DNA of 64,000 nt, taken from positions 248,001 through 312,000 of the forward strand of contig JAKLMB010000025.1 of NCBI GenBank assembly GCA_022813625.1. The letters are read 5' to 3'. This document shows, piece by piece, positions 35,191 to 45,793 of this stretch. The stretch is from Aaosphaeria pasadenensis (taxonomy: Eukaryota > Ascomycota > Dothideomycetes > Pleosporales). Under the pieces are notes generated by a model. The model was not told the origin of the DNA. It made no database searches and saw only the letters and a list, made by a program, of their open reading frames with translations. Each line of letters opens with the position of its first letter. The first letter of the stretch is position 1. The translations under genes were made by a program, and so were the position numbers.

Positions 35191-36710
35191 TCTAGTAACG
35201 TTCATACGGTGTAGGATCGTGGGTTCATGGAGCTGAAGCTGGAATTCAGCTTGCATCGTTCTTTCAGCACGCTCTAGCGGACACAGTAAAGTAGCAGCAA
35301 GGATACCACAGAGGCGTTATGCTATCCCATGCACTGCTTCAACAATGTATAATTATGAAGAAAACACTGTGCAATTGACTTCATGCAACAAACTACCTAC
35401 AGCTGTATTGATCATCTTGTTGCATATTGAAGCTACAGTAGTACAGAACTTATTGGCAAGGACTGCAATCAGTAGGCATGTAGACATTTACTATCACAAA
35501 TTTGCTGACAGAGGTATTTATGTATTTACATATAATCCTCCTGGCACTTTATGTGCTTCACTTGACCTCTAAATAGGCCCACCTGTCTTTCTGGACACAT
35601 AGGGTACTGGGTCAGTAGACAGGGCTCTTATAACTGGGATTCTATAATGCATTCGGACCGCCTACACATGGTATTCATTTCGCCAAATCAATCATGCTTA
35701 GAGCTCGCTACTGAGCCTACGCTGTGTTAAAACTTGGGCTACATCAAATGCTAATGCAGTCGGTTTCTGAACCCATCTGTCATGCCTAAGACAATTTCGA
35801 CACAGTAGGTTATCAGACGTTTTATACTAGCTAAACTTGCTGTTCACGGTGCAGACATACAGCTAAACGATGTGGGTAGGTATTTTCTCAGACCCTCATT
35901 ATCGCCGACGTCAAATAATTGACTGGGGGTTTTGAATGTGTACATATCAGTTAAGAGGGTAGTGAATGCATCCTAACATTGAGAGGCATAGAGTCACTGT
36001 TAGCAGAGGCTCCCAAAAGAGTCCTGTAGCATCGTGTTGGGTGAGAATTCGCAATGCTGGGCCGTTTGTCACTCTCTGACTTCACCGCTCAATACACTGC
36101 TGCAATGCTTCTCCTCAGTGCAAGTCCTACTCTACTGATTTACTATACATATTTCTATCTGTTCCGTGATATCAGGGTATATATACTTCATAACTTTACA
36201 GTATACCATTAAAGAACAGTGCTAACAGGTGCCTTAGGTATCCGGTTGGCCAAATTCCTTTTTTCTTTTTTTTTTCTTTTTGCCCCCCCTTGTTCGAGCC
36301 TCAGTGAGGGCACTATTACTCAGAGTACCTTTTTTTGCTTTATAATTCAGATGCTCTACGTGCTCTCTACCTTCACTCTCATCTCACGTGACTGCTGTAC
36401 GTAGAGCGCATGCTATAGTTACCGCTAGATAGTCTTCTACGCCATTCAATTCATATTTTCCTTTTACCTTCATCCTTTGCACTCGCTATCAGGACTGTGA
36501 GGTCACAAGTGACGCAATATGTCGGCGCTGTCAGTGCCCATAGTGACGCTGGCTTGATTTTTGAACTTCGAATCAAGAAAGACTTCGACCTGGAAGCTTC
36601 CACGACAAACAATTTCTTTCCTCTCCTCTCCGTTTAGGATGCCGCGCCGCTAAGCTGCAGATACCCTACAATCGACAACTATCACGACGATCCTCAAACC
36701 TTCACTTGCC
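35191..36710. other. Intergenic with repeat family 2 copy R2
   Basis: No gene is supported. The copy of repeat family 2 at about 36175-36343 is listed separately. From 36590 the sequence looks like an ordinary pyrimidine-rich 5' leader running into the decayed frame at 36711. Confidence 0.45.
36175..36343 (+). repeat. Dispersed repeat family 2, copy R2
   Basis: Collinear with copy R1 (11767-11933): TATATATAC, a TATACCATTAA block, GTGCTAACAGG, a long T/C-rich tract and GTTCGAGCCTCAGTGAGGGCAC. Substitutions are scattered and mostly transitions. Class is unknown. Confidence 0.5.
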
Positions 36711-37577
36711 ATGCGCGGTTACGAGTGCCGAACGGGCGAATTTGTGAATCTCGAGAAGCTACAGAAGCACAATCTGCCACAATCTGCCAGCCGAAAGAAC
36801 ACCTACAAGAATAAGGACAGCAATTGAGATAGGTTACACACTATGTACGACGATGAAGGCAAAGACACTACGAAGCTCCTCAGGCCTGCACGGAGAGCCC
36901 CAAGAGCAGACAAGTGTGTAAAAGGTCATCAATAGCAGAAGAAAGGAATTGAGGTGGTTGTTCCCTACAGCATCAAGCATAACCCCAAAGCTCACGATAA
37001 AGTCACGATCGTCCAGACAGCGGATACGGTATTGGCAGTGTCCTTTCGGTTATACGAGGTGATGGAACAAACAAGTATGGTGCTTGGAGGCTCATTTGAA
37101 TAGTGCCTGGAACACGGAAGAATCTGGATCGATACAACTGATGAAATCGGCAGGTAGATCAGATATGTACCCGATCTGGACGTTGGCAACGGCGACTACG
37201 ACAATGAGGCACAATACGAAGGCCATATTTGATACTCCACGAGCGATCTACAAAGGACGGGAACATCAAGAAGTAATGACATTGCGATAAAGGGAAGAGA
37301 ACGAAGACGCATGATGAAATCAACGACGGAAAGAAGCGGCGTATTCAGAGCGCCATCAGATATCGGGGGAACACCATTGAAACCCAGCAATATGTCTACG
37401 TTCCAGGCATCGGACATTATAGTACTGTATCTACCACAACATATGGCTAGAAGGGAAGCCCGACATCACGGATCGTCCTGCGTTGTTAGACTTGCAGCCA
37501 CTGAAATCCCCTTAAAAGATTGGCCTGATGCCCACGAAAACGAGAAATATAGAATGATCGTACTCACTCAAGACTGA
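36711..37577 (+). pseudogene. Decayed gene, unknown family, five internal stops
   Basis: One frame of 289 codons opens at ATG 36711 and ends at TGA 37577. It is interrupted by TGA 36825, TAG 36933, TAG 37101, TAG 37155 and TGA 37230. Random sequence of this composition would give about 14 stops in that length, so the frame is far more open than chance. All five stops are one C-to-T step from CAG or CGA, and no frameshift is needed. Translated segments look protein-like (VVVPYSIKHNPKAHDK, TVLAVSFRLYEVM, RIWIDTTDEIG) but I recognise no family. It converges on a second decayed frame, whose last codon is only about 60 bp away. Confidence 0.6.
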
Positions 37578-37637
37578 AACCTGATTGACGAAGTCAAGTA
37601 TTGCCGCCTCAAAGTGTAATTAATTGTGTTAACTTTC

Positions 37638-38678
37638 TTATAGGTAATTGGGACAGTAGGTTCTCCAAAGTTGTCGAAGGACGCTGACAAGAAAATTCGA
37701 GTCGGTCGCTGTCACGATGTCGTTTAGGCTGATCGTTTCGATCTGCTGCGCCTTGTCCAGTGCCCCTACGCCGCTGGCACTGTCGAACCAGAACCAAAGT
37801 ATACCTGTCCTGCACCGCATAGGCAAGTCGTAACACCTGACATGCGTCGTTTCCCGCGCCGTCTTCTCTAGCCAGCAAAAGAGATCATTTTTCAGGGCCA
37901 GTGTAGCCGCAACCTCGTAATCGTGCTCGTCGATAGCAATCACATCAGAGGAAAAGGGACCGACCAGGGCAACCGCGTCCCCGCGAGGCAGATTGACCAG
38001 TTGGGCCGAGACCTTTGTGGATGAGTCCACCTGCTCACTCGTTCCATCTCACCCGACAGCAGTCGATTCAGATTTAGCTCTTGCCGGAGTTACTGGCGAG
38101 TGGTCTCTGCTAGGCGCCTACAGCTTTGTAGGAGACACGGCCGTCGATTCCTCGCGCATGGCTTTGGTAAGCTAGAGATCGGGCACCTATTGACCTGACA
38201 TGTCCTTAAAGGAGGACGGGAGCAGACACGTAGTGTAGCTAGATTTGTTAGCGACGGTATTACCAACCCGAGGCCTCTTACTGGCAAAACTTCCCATTCC
38301 AGGGAAAATCTCACTTGTTCTCTCTGGTCCCAATCAGGAGTCTCTGTTCCCGAGGTTGGCTACTTTGGCTCGAGGCGTGTAGTAGCAGCAAGGCGGAAAG
38401 TTACGGATGAGCATTGCCATGTGCGTTGATACCTCACGATTTACCAGGTCCTGCACCTCCGAGTAGAATGAGAGGCGCTCTGTCGGCGTCATTCTTTGTG
38501 ACAGCTCCTCCATGAAGGCTTTCAGCTCTGTGTGGTTAGAATGCAGGCTGAGCTTGGGATTGAGCACTACTGACCTGGGAGACGGACCGGCTAATCGTCC
38601 CTGTTTGAAGATTGGCTGGCGCCGCGTTTGACACTCTGCCTGACGTTTGCAAGGTGACCTTTGAACAGTTGGCTCCAT
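37638..38678 (-). pseudogene. Decayed gene, unknown family, five internal stops
   Basis: A single minus-strand frame of 347 codons runs from ATG 38678 to the stop at 37638. It is interrupted by TGA 38336-38334, TAG 38189-38187, TAG 38174-38172, TAG 38120-38118 and TGA 38051-38049. Expected stops by chance would be about 17. The last open piece (38030-37638, 130 codons) has a convincing protein pattern: DAVALVGPFSSDVIAIDEHDY and a Trp/Phe-rich ILWFWFDSASG. A possible 49-nt intron at 38526-38574 would give an alternative N-terminus. No family is recognised. All stops are TAG or TGA, as in its convergent neighbour, and each could come from CAG or CGA by one C-to-T change. Confidence 0.6.
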
Positions 38679-41356
38679 AGTTCTCCGGGCCCGTGCAAAG
38701 GGAGGCTGTTAGGTCGCTAGTAGAATAGGACAAGTAACGAAGATGTGTGTGATGGGTAGAATAGGATAATGCAAGGCTATAGTTGTAGTGGGTAGGATGG
38801 GGCAGATAAGGACAAGAACTACTTCAGCTGATGCCAACAGCAGGTTGGTACGCGTGCAGAGTCTCTTAGCACGCGTCTACTGGTCCTGCAGTAGGACATC
38901 TAGGAGTACTGACTCGAGGATCACTCTGCTACAAACTTGGAAAGGGTGCCATGCATACTGCATACTGCATCATACAGCCCACAGGCTGCATACGAGAGAC
39001 TACCCTATTTTGACGATATCAAAAGGGACAGGCAATCCGAGGTCTCAATAGTGATTCCGCTCAAGCACGATAGTGTAGTTTGAAGAAAAGCTACAGGCGC
39101 AATCTACGAGACTTCATGTAGCCTTCCTGATTAAACAGGGATCCAATCTAATTACTTGCAGAGGTTGGGAGGATGATAAGTAGGATTGTAAACTGACCCG
39201 GGTAGGTTGAAGAGGTATATCACATTACATACATCAAGTATCCTTCCTGCACGTATGTCGGGCCGGGATACTTAGTAAAGGAAAACCCCAAGGTTGTAGT
39301 GGCATTAACAACGCGATCTATTATCTCCTTTTCTACAAAAATCCTTCAGAAAATATTATGAACCGTTACAACAGCGCCTTCATGTATTGCAATTACCACG
39401 AGAGGACAACCTGCTCTACATTTCTAGTCGCCATTATCCCTCTTATCAAAATCCAACTCCAATGCCCAGACGCAATCCCAACCAGAAAGATGTTGAATTT
39501 GAAAGATATTATCGGCGGCTAGGAGGATCGATACGTGCAGAGAAAATTCGGCCCTAATTCTTGAAAGGAACGTATGTCAGTATTATGAGATTAGAAGGAC
39601 ATGGGATTGACTTAGCTTAAGCGAAACGAACAGAAGGTGAGAGACGAATGTTGACTGGTAAGATTGGCGGCAGAAGAAAAGATAGGACAAGAACGGCGTC
39701 GTGAAATGACTATTCACAGAGTTGCATCGCAAAGCCTAAGGGATGCAATGGCACCAACGAATGATTAGCACAAATCTCTGACTCTTGCTGAAGTGATGAT
39801 GTACGACTGAGTGGGGTAGAGGAGGCTCAGACAAATTGAAAAAATGGGTTGATTCATAGGATCAGCGACCCTTTCGAGGTGTTCCTCAGTCATACAGAGA
39901 AGCATATTGTCATCATTGCCTTGAAGGAGGCATAGCTGCTAACTCACCGTCTGTCGGAAAGCATGTCTCAGGCGGATAGATAATTGCGGATTCAAGGACC
40001 TAAAAGATGATACAACAAGTCAGCCTGGCCCTGTCCTTAGTTTTGTAGTGTTTGATCAACGGTAAAAGGGAAACTCAGGTATATCTTGCCTGCTTTGCGT
40101 GGTCATAGAGCAACCAGCGCTGGGAAGGCGGCTACTCTCGTATTTACCGGAAGTGTTATGATTTCATCACTGTCGGTAGTAGAAGATTGAGAGAGTGAGA
40201 TTACTTACTGCCGAGTATGGATCCTGCTGCTAGCAGAAGACAAGTCGTAGTAGGCTTGTAGTGAAGTAAGAAGAGTCCGAGCAGAAAAGACCGAGGGCAC
40301 ATGATAATACCCTAAAAAAGATGGTAGAAAAAGAAATTGTCAGCTTCGTTCAGAAATAAATTGAAGCAGTTGAAAATGTTTGAAGGTACTCAGGCCTCAA
40401 TTATACTCTCGTAGTATCAATGTTTTTCATCATAGAACCAATGATGCGAAATAACAGGGCAGGGAGGTTCTTAAATGTTCTTGGGGTGAGGATCGTTGAT
40501 TGATCTTTTTTGTGATCTGATCCATCATCCTTGTACCATACAAAAACAGAAAGCAGAAAGTTGGAACGTACCTTCGGAGCCCGCTTCTCTTCTCTGGAAG
40601 ATCCCGTGAGATCTGAATAGTCGGAGAGAGAATGTCTTAGGCTGACTGTCAATGAAGGTAGAGTCAAGGTAAACACGGTCGGAACCAGGCCTGGGGACAT
40701 AGTAGCATCCTGGTTTCGAGTCAGCGCAGTCCTGGATTGTAGATGAGGTGAAAGCAATAGAGGGTAAGGTCAGTCAGACAATATTTGTGTAGTATCGCTG
40801 AGGTGATCATGGAACCAGCTTCCTGACGGGACGGCTGATGCTCGTATTTTCATTTCAGCTTTATGCACATTCATTCCTGAATGCACTCATCATGATAGAA
40901 GGGAATGGTTGCAGATGATACTTACTTACTTACTTCAAAAGTGGAGGCCAACCTGCGTTGCTGTGGTAGTGGCAGATTTTGCAGGGCTTGGAGAAACAGG
41001 TCTCGACGGAGCGGCGCGAAGAGCGATAGTAGACACCACGCTTGGTGTTTCGAAGATTCCTGCCATGTTGACTTAGCCATTGAGGAAAAGACGATGAAGA
41101 CAGATGTCTGTGTATCGTGTGTCATGCGTATCTCTGTTCATGTCCTGAAGCAAGCAGAGCTGCAGCAGAAAAGAGATACAAACAGGTTCATCAGTGATAC
41201 CTGTCTGCTGCAAACAGTGAGATGAGATATGCCAGTAAAAGGGTGTAGTAGAAAAGAATGAGTAGTATCGTATCTGAATGTTGAAGGAGAATAGGAGAAT
41301 CGATCGTTGTAGTGGGTGGTATAGAAGTAAGAAGTTTGAAGGTAAGGTGAGAGTGT

Positions 41357-41396
41357 GGAGGAGAGAGAGAGCGAGAGAGAGAGAGAGGGAGGGAGG
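41357..41396 (+). repeat. Polypurine (GA)n tract
   Basis: About 40 bases of nearly pure purine (GAGA, then GGGAGGGAGG) on the plus strand. Such tracts can form triplexes or act as promoter GAGA elements; here no adjacent gene is apparent. Confidence 0.7.
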
Positions 41397-42490
41397 TTTT
41401 GTGGCGAAAAAGACTTTGCCAAGAGCGCAACAAGCACGGGCAGTAAAGATGGACTAATAATGAAAGAGTCAGTGATTTGGAATTGAGGTACGATTGAGAG
41501 TGAGAAAGGGAGGGGAGAGAGGATAGAGGTAAAGTAAACACATGGGTGGCAGTGCTGGGAAACAGGCTTGGGCAAAGGGACAAGATGTAGAACCGGGCAT
41601 CTAAGCGAAGTAATTCCTTTCAGCATAAGCGTGTTGGTAAAATTATTTCGAGGATCAAGGATGATGATGAAGGTAATCTTGACATATATACTCCAGTCAT
41701 ACCGACGCAACGCTCAGTAGGTCTCTAGTGTTTCGTTTCCCTCAGGGTCGAGTGCAGGACAATGTTGGAGACAAAAACATCTACAAGATAAGGCAAATGT
41801 GGTATCTAAGAGTCTTTTGTGTGATACCTGCGCTTAGAGTCCTCTAGAGTGTATCCTCCATGAGGGGTTGTGCTCTGGTAGAGTGCACTAACAAAATAGC
41901 GAGCAGAGACGATAACTATAGGGTGATTTTGATACTATCCGTGCTAGCAGACACATCCATAGCTAATATATGTAATAGAATCAAATGCTGCTACGTAAAC
42001 CAAATTGTTTATATTAGCTAGTATGTGCACACATCCTGACGCATCCTGCACTTGGGAACATTCAACACAAACCTAATTTACCTGAGATAGATCTCTGAGG
42101 GTACATAACTGTCTCTTCCTATCTGCTGAAAATTGGGCCTTCTTTAACGAGGAACAATGTTGCAGCTCCGATCATTTTTACCTACCAAGCTGAAATGGAT
42201 TTATCTACTATCTGTAAATCCTGCATGTTGCCGTACAGTGCCTCGACAATTTAATTTCAACTCTACTATAGTTACAGAAGATACGAAATACGTAGCAGCA
42301 GAGCGTCAGGATTGGGAACAGATGGCTGTGATTCCTGGCAGCTCCCTAGAGCTGCAAAAGACGAACCGACATCATGGTTGGCCTTCACTTCGCTATTGTT
42401 GTTGTTTGTACCCTACCAAGCCAGCCTTATGCTGCTGCAAGCTGTCAACGCCTCCCAACAACATTGTCTACCTTTCGTCCTTCTACTTGG

Positions 42491-42650
42491 TTTATATATA
42501 CACTTTAACTTATGATACTTTCATTATTGATCACTGCTAATTGCGCTACAGGTCAAAGCCGCCTCCGGGTGGTGAGCCTCCCTTATGCATTTTTTTGAAT
42601 CCTGTTTGAACCCCACTGTGCCTATTCTTTTTAGATCGATCCTTTTTTTC
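42491..42650 (+). repeat. Dispersed repeat family 2, copy R3
   Basis: Closely follows copy R1 in its first half (TTTATATATAC, ATACTTTCATTA, CTGCTAAT, CTACAGGTC) and shares the later poly(T) and GTTTGAACCCCACTG block. The open frame ending at 42540 overlaps it and is therefore unlikely to be a gene. Confidence 0.5.
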
Positions 42651-43000
42651 CCCTGTAACTGTATGGACACCTTATGATTTTTTTGGCATGCTTCGAGCAG
42701 AGGGCACTATGAATGGTTCAATCCTCTATGTCAATTGTACTGAGGGACTGTGGACGGGCTCAACATCACTTAGTCACTTCTTCTATCAGCGTGCTGAAGC
42801 TGCATACGAGGATGTACATTGTGTTTAGAATTATCAAGCTGGCCAGCTATGTAAAGGAGTGTTGAGCCTCAAAAGAGGAAATGTAGAAAACATTAGGAAA
42901 CCGCAAATTGTCTTTGAGATTGCTCTCGAGTGTCTACAGATGCCTGTGACTGTCCACGAAGTGTTGTACCAATGCCTGCGGGACGGTAATTTTTGTCCGT

Positions 43001-43877
43001 CTACTGGGGAGGGTTGATGACGTTCTTGTCGTAGCAGGTAATAGAGCTCGAGGTCGTGCCAATGATGTTCTGCGTCAAATCATCGACCTGGCCCTCAAAC
43101 CTGACACCTAGGCGTGGATCGTCACAAGGTCCCCTGCGAAGAGCATCAGTGTTAGCCATCTTCTGCCGCTTATTGGTGTATTCTGGAGTCACATACTCAT
43201 GGAGGAAGCAGACTGCGTTGCTATTGGCCTTGACGGCGATGACCTGATTGTCGAAGGCAGGAGTGAAGTTATCTTCTTGCGTGTTAGATTGCACTGGCTT
43301 AATTCAACAATTCCACTTACAGCATCGTTCGAAAGCAAGATCGACGGAGATTTGCGAAGATGCGGGTCCCGCACATCTCTTCTCCTTGCAAAGCAAGACG
43401 GTAGTATCAACCTGACGCTTTAATTTTGCCGATCGAACGCAGGTGACAGAACTTGCAATTCTGTCGAACCCGCGCTGCTCGAGGTCATCCTCACGAAGGC
43501 CCACGGGAATTGTGGTACCCTCGGAACCGCAGTTCCCACTGGCATCATCAGGATATGATAGAAAGGGGGGACATTGAGGAACTTACTCATGGAGGAAGCA
43601 GGAGTCACCCCCGTTCGCAATAGTGGCGCGGGCAGTGTTGTTCCAACCCTCAGGAAAATTTTCTAAATCGGTAAGTTTTCGAGTCATCATACTCAAGGGT
43701 GTTCAGCATACGGCATTGCCCATGAATGACATCAATAGTTTTGCGCTGGTTGATGTCTCCCTCACATTTCTTCTCTTTGCAAATAGTAAAGCTAGTCTGA
43801 CTCTGTCGCTTTTCGGAAGGGGCAGCCAGGCTAAAGGAAGCAAGGGCAAAGGTGAGGATTGCAAATGAGGTCTTCAT
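43001..43877 (-). CDS. Secreted two-unit cysteine-rich protein with Kex2-type Lys-Arg spacers (effector candidate)
   Basis: Five exons: 43877-43712, 43662-43587, 43538-43321, 43272-43197 and 43133-43001; 222 residues. Residues 1-19 are a signal peptide. Two homologous units follow, each preceded by Lys-Arg (23-24 and 121-122). Cysteines fall at 33, 38, 55, 77, 84, 114 and at 131, 136, 153, 175, 182, 212: an exact 98-residue offset with no indel, though only about one residue in three is identical. Shared motifs are CKEK(K/R)C, C-x-NF, CFLH(D/E) and a DDL...SS(V/I)TC end. Exons 2 and 4 are both 76 nt, with introns at the same codons and phases, so the unit was duplicated with its introns. The pattern resembles fungal six-cysteine beta/gamma-crystallin-like secreted proteins; that is inference. 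A TATATAAG box lies about 115 bp upstream. Cleavage after Lys-Arg would release two separate mature domains. Confidence 0.82.
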
Positions 43878-45793
43878 GTTGACAGTTTGTGTAGACGCAA
43901 GATGGCTGCAGCGTTGGAGGTTCAGTAGATAGTATTGAAGAATTGTTGAAAACTGAATTGGTGAAGTTATTGCAGGTCCATCGACCCTCTTATATACTTC
44001 TCTGCTTCGGTTCACCGCGGCATCTCGGATGTCATCTGAATGCAGACTTTGAGCACACATCACTCATCCTGCAACCTCAGTGGTTACAATGAATTCTACG
44101 CCCAGTACGAACGGGGTTCCAAAAGGAGATCAGAGCTCTCGGAAGCTTCGTCATTTCCTAAAGTCGTGACTCAAGTGTGGAAGGAAGGGGCGCAGAGAAT
44201 CTCAGCTGATTGTAGAAATGCAACCCAAGAGCTTCAATGATAAGTCGTAGTCAAATGCTCGAGCCAACTCTCGCATTGGCATGTAATCTCAATCAGTGAG
44301 GTAGCTGTATACAACTTCACAGTCTATCAGCCCATCCCTCCGAGTTTGTGTGCAGCCAATAGACTCTAGAATACTTCATCATTCTCGGTTTCAAACTTCC
44401 CGGATTAGGAAAAATGTGATATCAAAGAGCAACCTCTATAGCGTACAAACCCCTGCTATAGAAACTAACGGCTCTGCATAGGGCTGCATGATGAAGGGAA
44501 TCAGTATCCAGGTTACCGGGCGGAATTCCGTCTTACGCATGTGGCCAAAGTAGCACACCGCTACTGGCATCATACACTATTTACTCTACATTCTCTTCAA
44601 GTACGTTTTATAGCTGCAATCCGAACACAAAGCCTCATTCTTCATTCTCAGAACATCAGAAATTTCTTAATCCTAAGACACCTGCGTGTTGTTAATGTTC
44701 TCTACAGATTCAGTACGTTCTGCTCTCCCAAAACACTCAACACACTTCAAGAGCTACATCCGCCGATTCCTCAAAACACCCCATTACATAACTCCTCCTT
44801 TCATCGGTGTGCTCAACACAGTGACAAACTCGCCCAGTGCCCTCTACTATTACCCCTGCTCACCAAATATACCCCCTATGATCCCAATCTCACAACACTC
44901 TATACCTCTCACTCCTCTCCTTAAATCTCTTCTATAGCTCGTGCCACCACGCAGGCTAGGCATCCTTTTCCTTTTTGCCTTTCTAGAACCTCATCTCGCA
45001 TAAGCGCACGTGGGGAAAAAGCTATACTGGTAGGACGGGTTGCGTCGGATCCGACCTCAGAGTCTCACATTGATGGGTTTCGTTTTGAAGGACTGAGAGA
45101 AGGTCTGGGCATGCATGATAGGGAGGACTGACTGCGCATGAGGAGGCGTAGTAGAGAGTGAGGGATGATGGGGCCCCGAGTTTAGCTTGTCACGTTGCAT
45201 GTGGTTGATGTGGGGAGGTTGTTTTGGGGAGGAGGGACGCAAGCCACTTATACGCAGTGTCGTATTAGCGGGATGTCAGCATTGGAATGTGATCGACACT
45301 GAGGTCCTGGAATAGCATTTTGGAGGACCATGGAGGATTTGGGAACGAGTTGAGTTCACCAAGAGGCTCTTGCATGCATCTTCAACATTTAGCGTTACAT
45401 TAACAGTGTGTTCGTCGGTTATGACATTATCTTTACTCATTTTCGTGAGATAGAGTTTGCCATATACACAGGCTAAGGAGCAAATTGGTAACCAAGACAA
45501 GAATCATCGATGTATCATGACTGGGCAATTACTAGAAACTGAAGAAGACATGATACTGATCTTGTTGAACACTTACATAAGTATAGATACCAAGTCTTTA
45601 ATACCATGGTTTAGATTCGATAAGATTTTAGTAGTAGATTAAATTAGATTTATTACGCGTTGGAAACACTGGAAAACGAAGACGAGACATATTCTGTTCA
45701 TTTAAAACTTGTTTATTCCGTATGTCATATTGGGTATCCGTCAAATGCTTGCTGTTCTACCTATAGCCCGGGACGCATTTTCAAAACCTCAGC
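43878..45793. other. Intergenic
   Basis: Holds the promoter of the cysteine-rich gene (TATATAAG on the minus strand near 43990) and the 3' side of the M28 gene. Frames at 44541-44937 are low complexity and not credible. No repeat was recognised. Confidence 0.45.

Larger units (their letters stand above)
38679..43000. other. Long gene-poor interval
   Basis: I see no supported gene in 4.3 kb. A 31-codon open frame at 39462 has plausible composition but is followed by stops. The 190-codon minus-strand frame at 41138-41710 is Ser/Leu/Pro low complexity caused by a polypurine tract and is not credible. A copy of repeat family 2 lies at about 42491-42650. Several polypurine and CTTA-type simple repeats are present. 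Confidence 0.5.

Noticed and set aside
39462..39557. 31-codon frame with plausible basic composition
   Set aside because: Followed by closely spaced stops (TAA, TAA, TGA) in the same frame and no clear intron; could be another decayed gene but the evidence is too thin.
41138..41710. 190-codon minus-strand open frame
   Set aside because: Its Ser/Leu/Pro run is produced by the polypurine tract at 41357-41396, there is no domain and no credible start context; treated as chance.
42157..42540. 127-codon plus-strand frame
   Set aside because: Its 3' part lies inside dispersed repeat family 2 copy R3, and no domain or splice structure supports it.
44541..44937. Overlapping Ser/Thr/Pro-rich plus-strand frames
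   Set aside because: Low-complexity CT-rich DNA with no domain and no coding signature.
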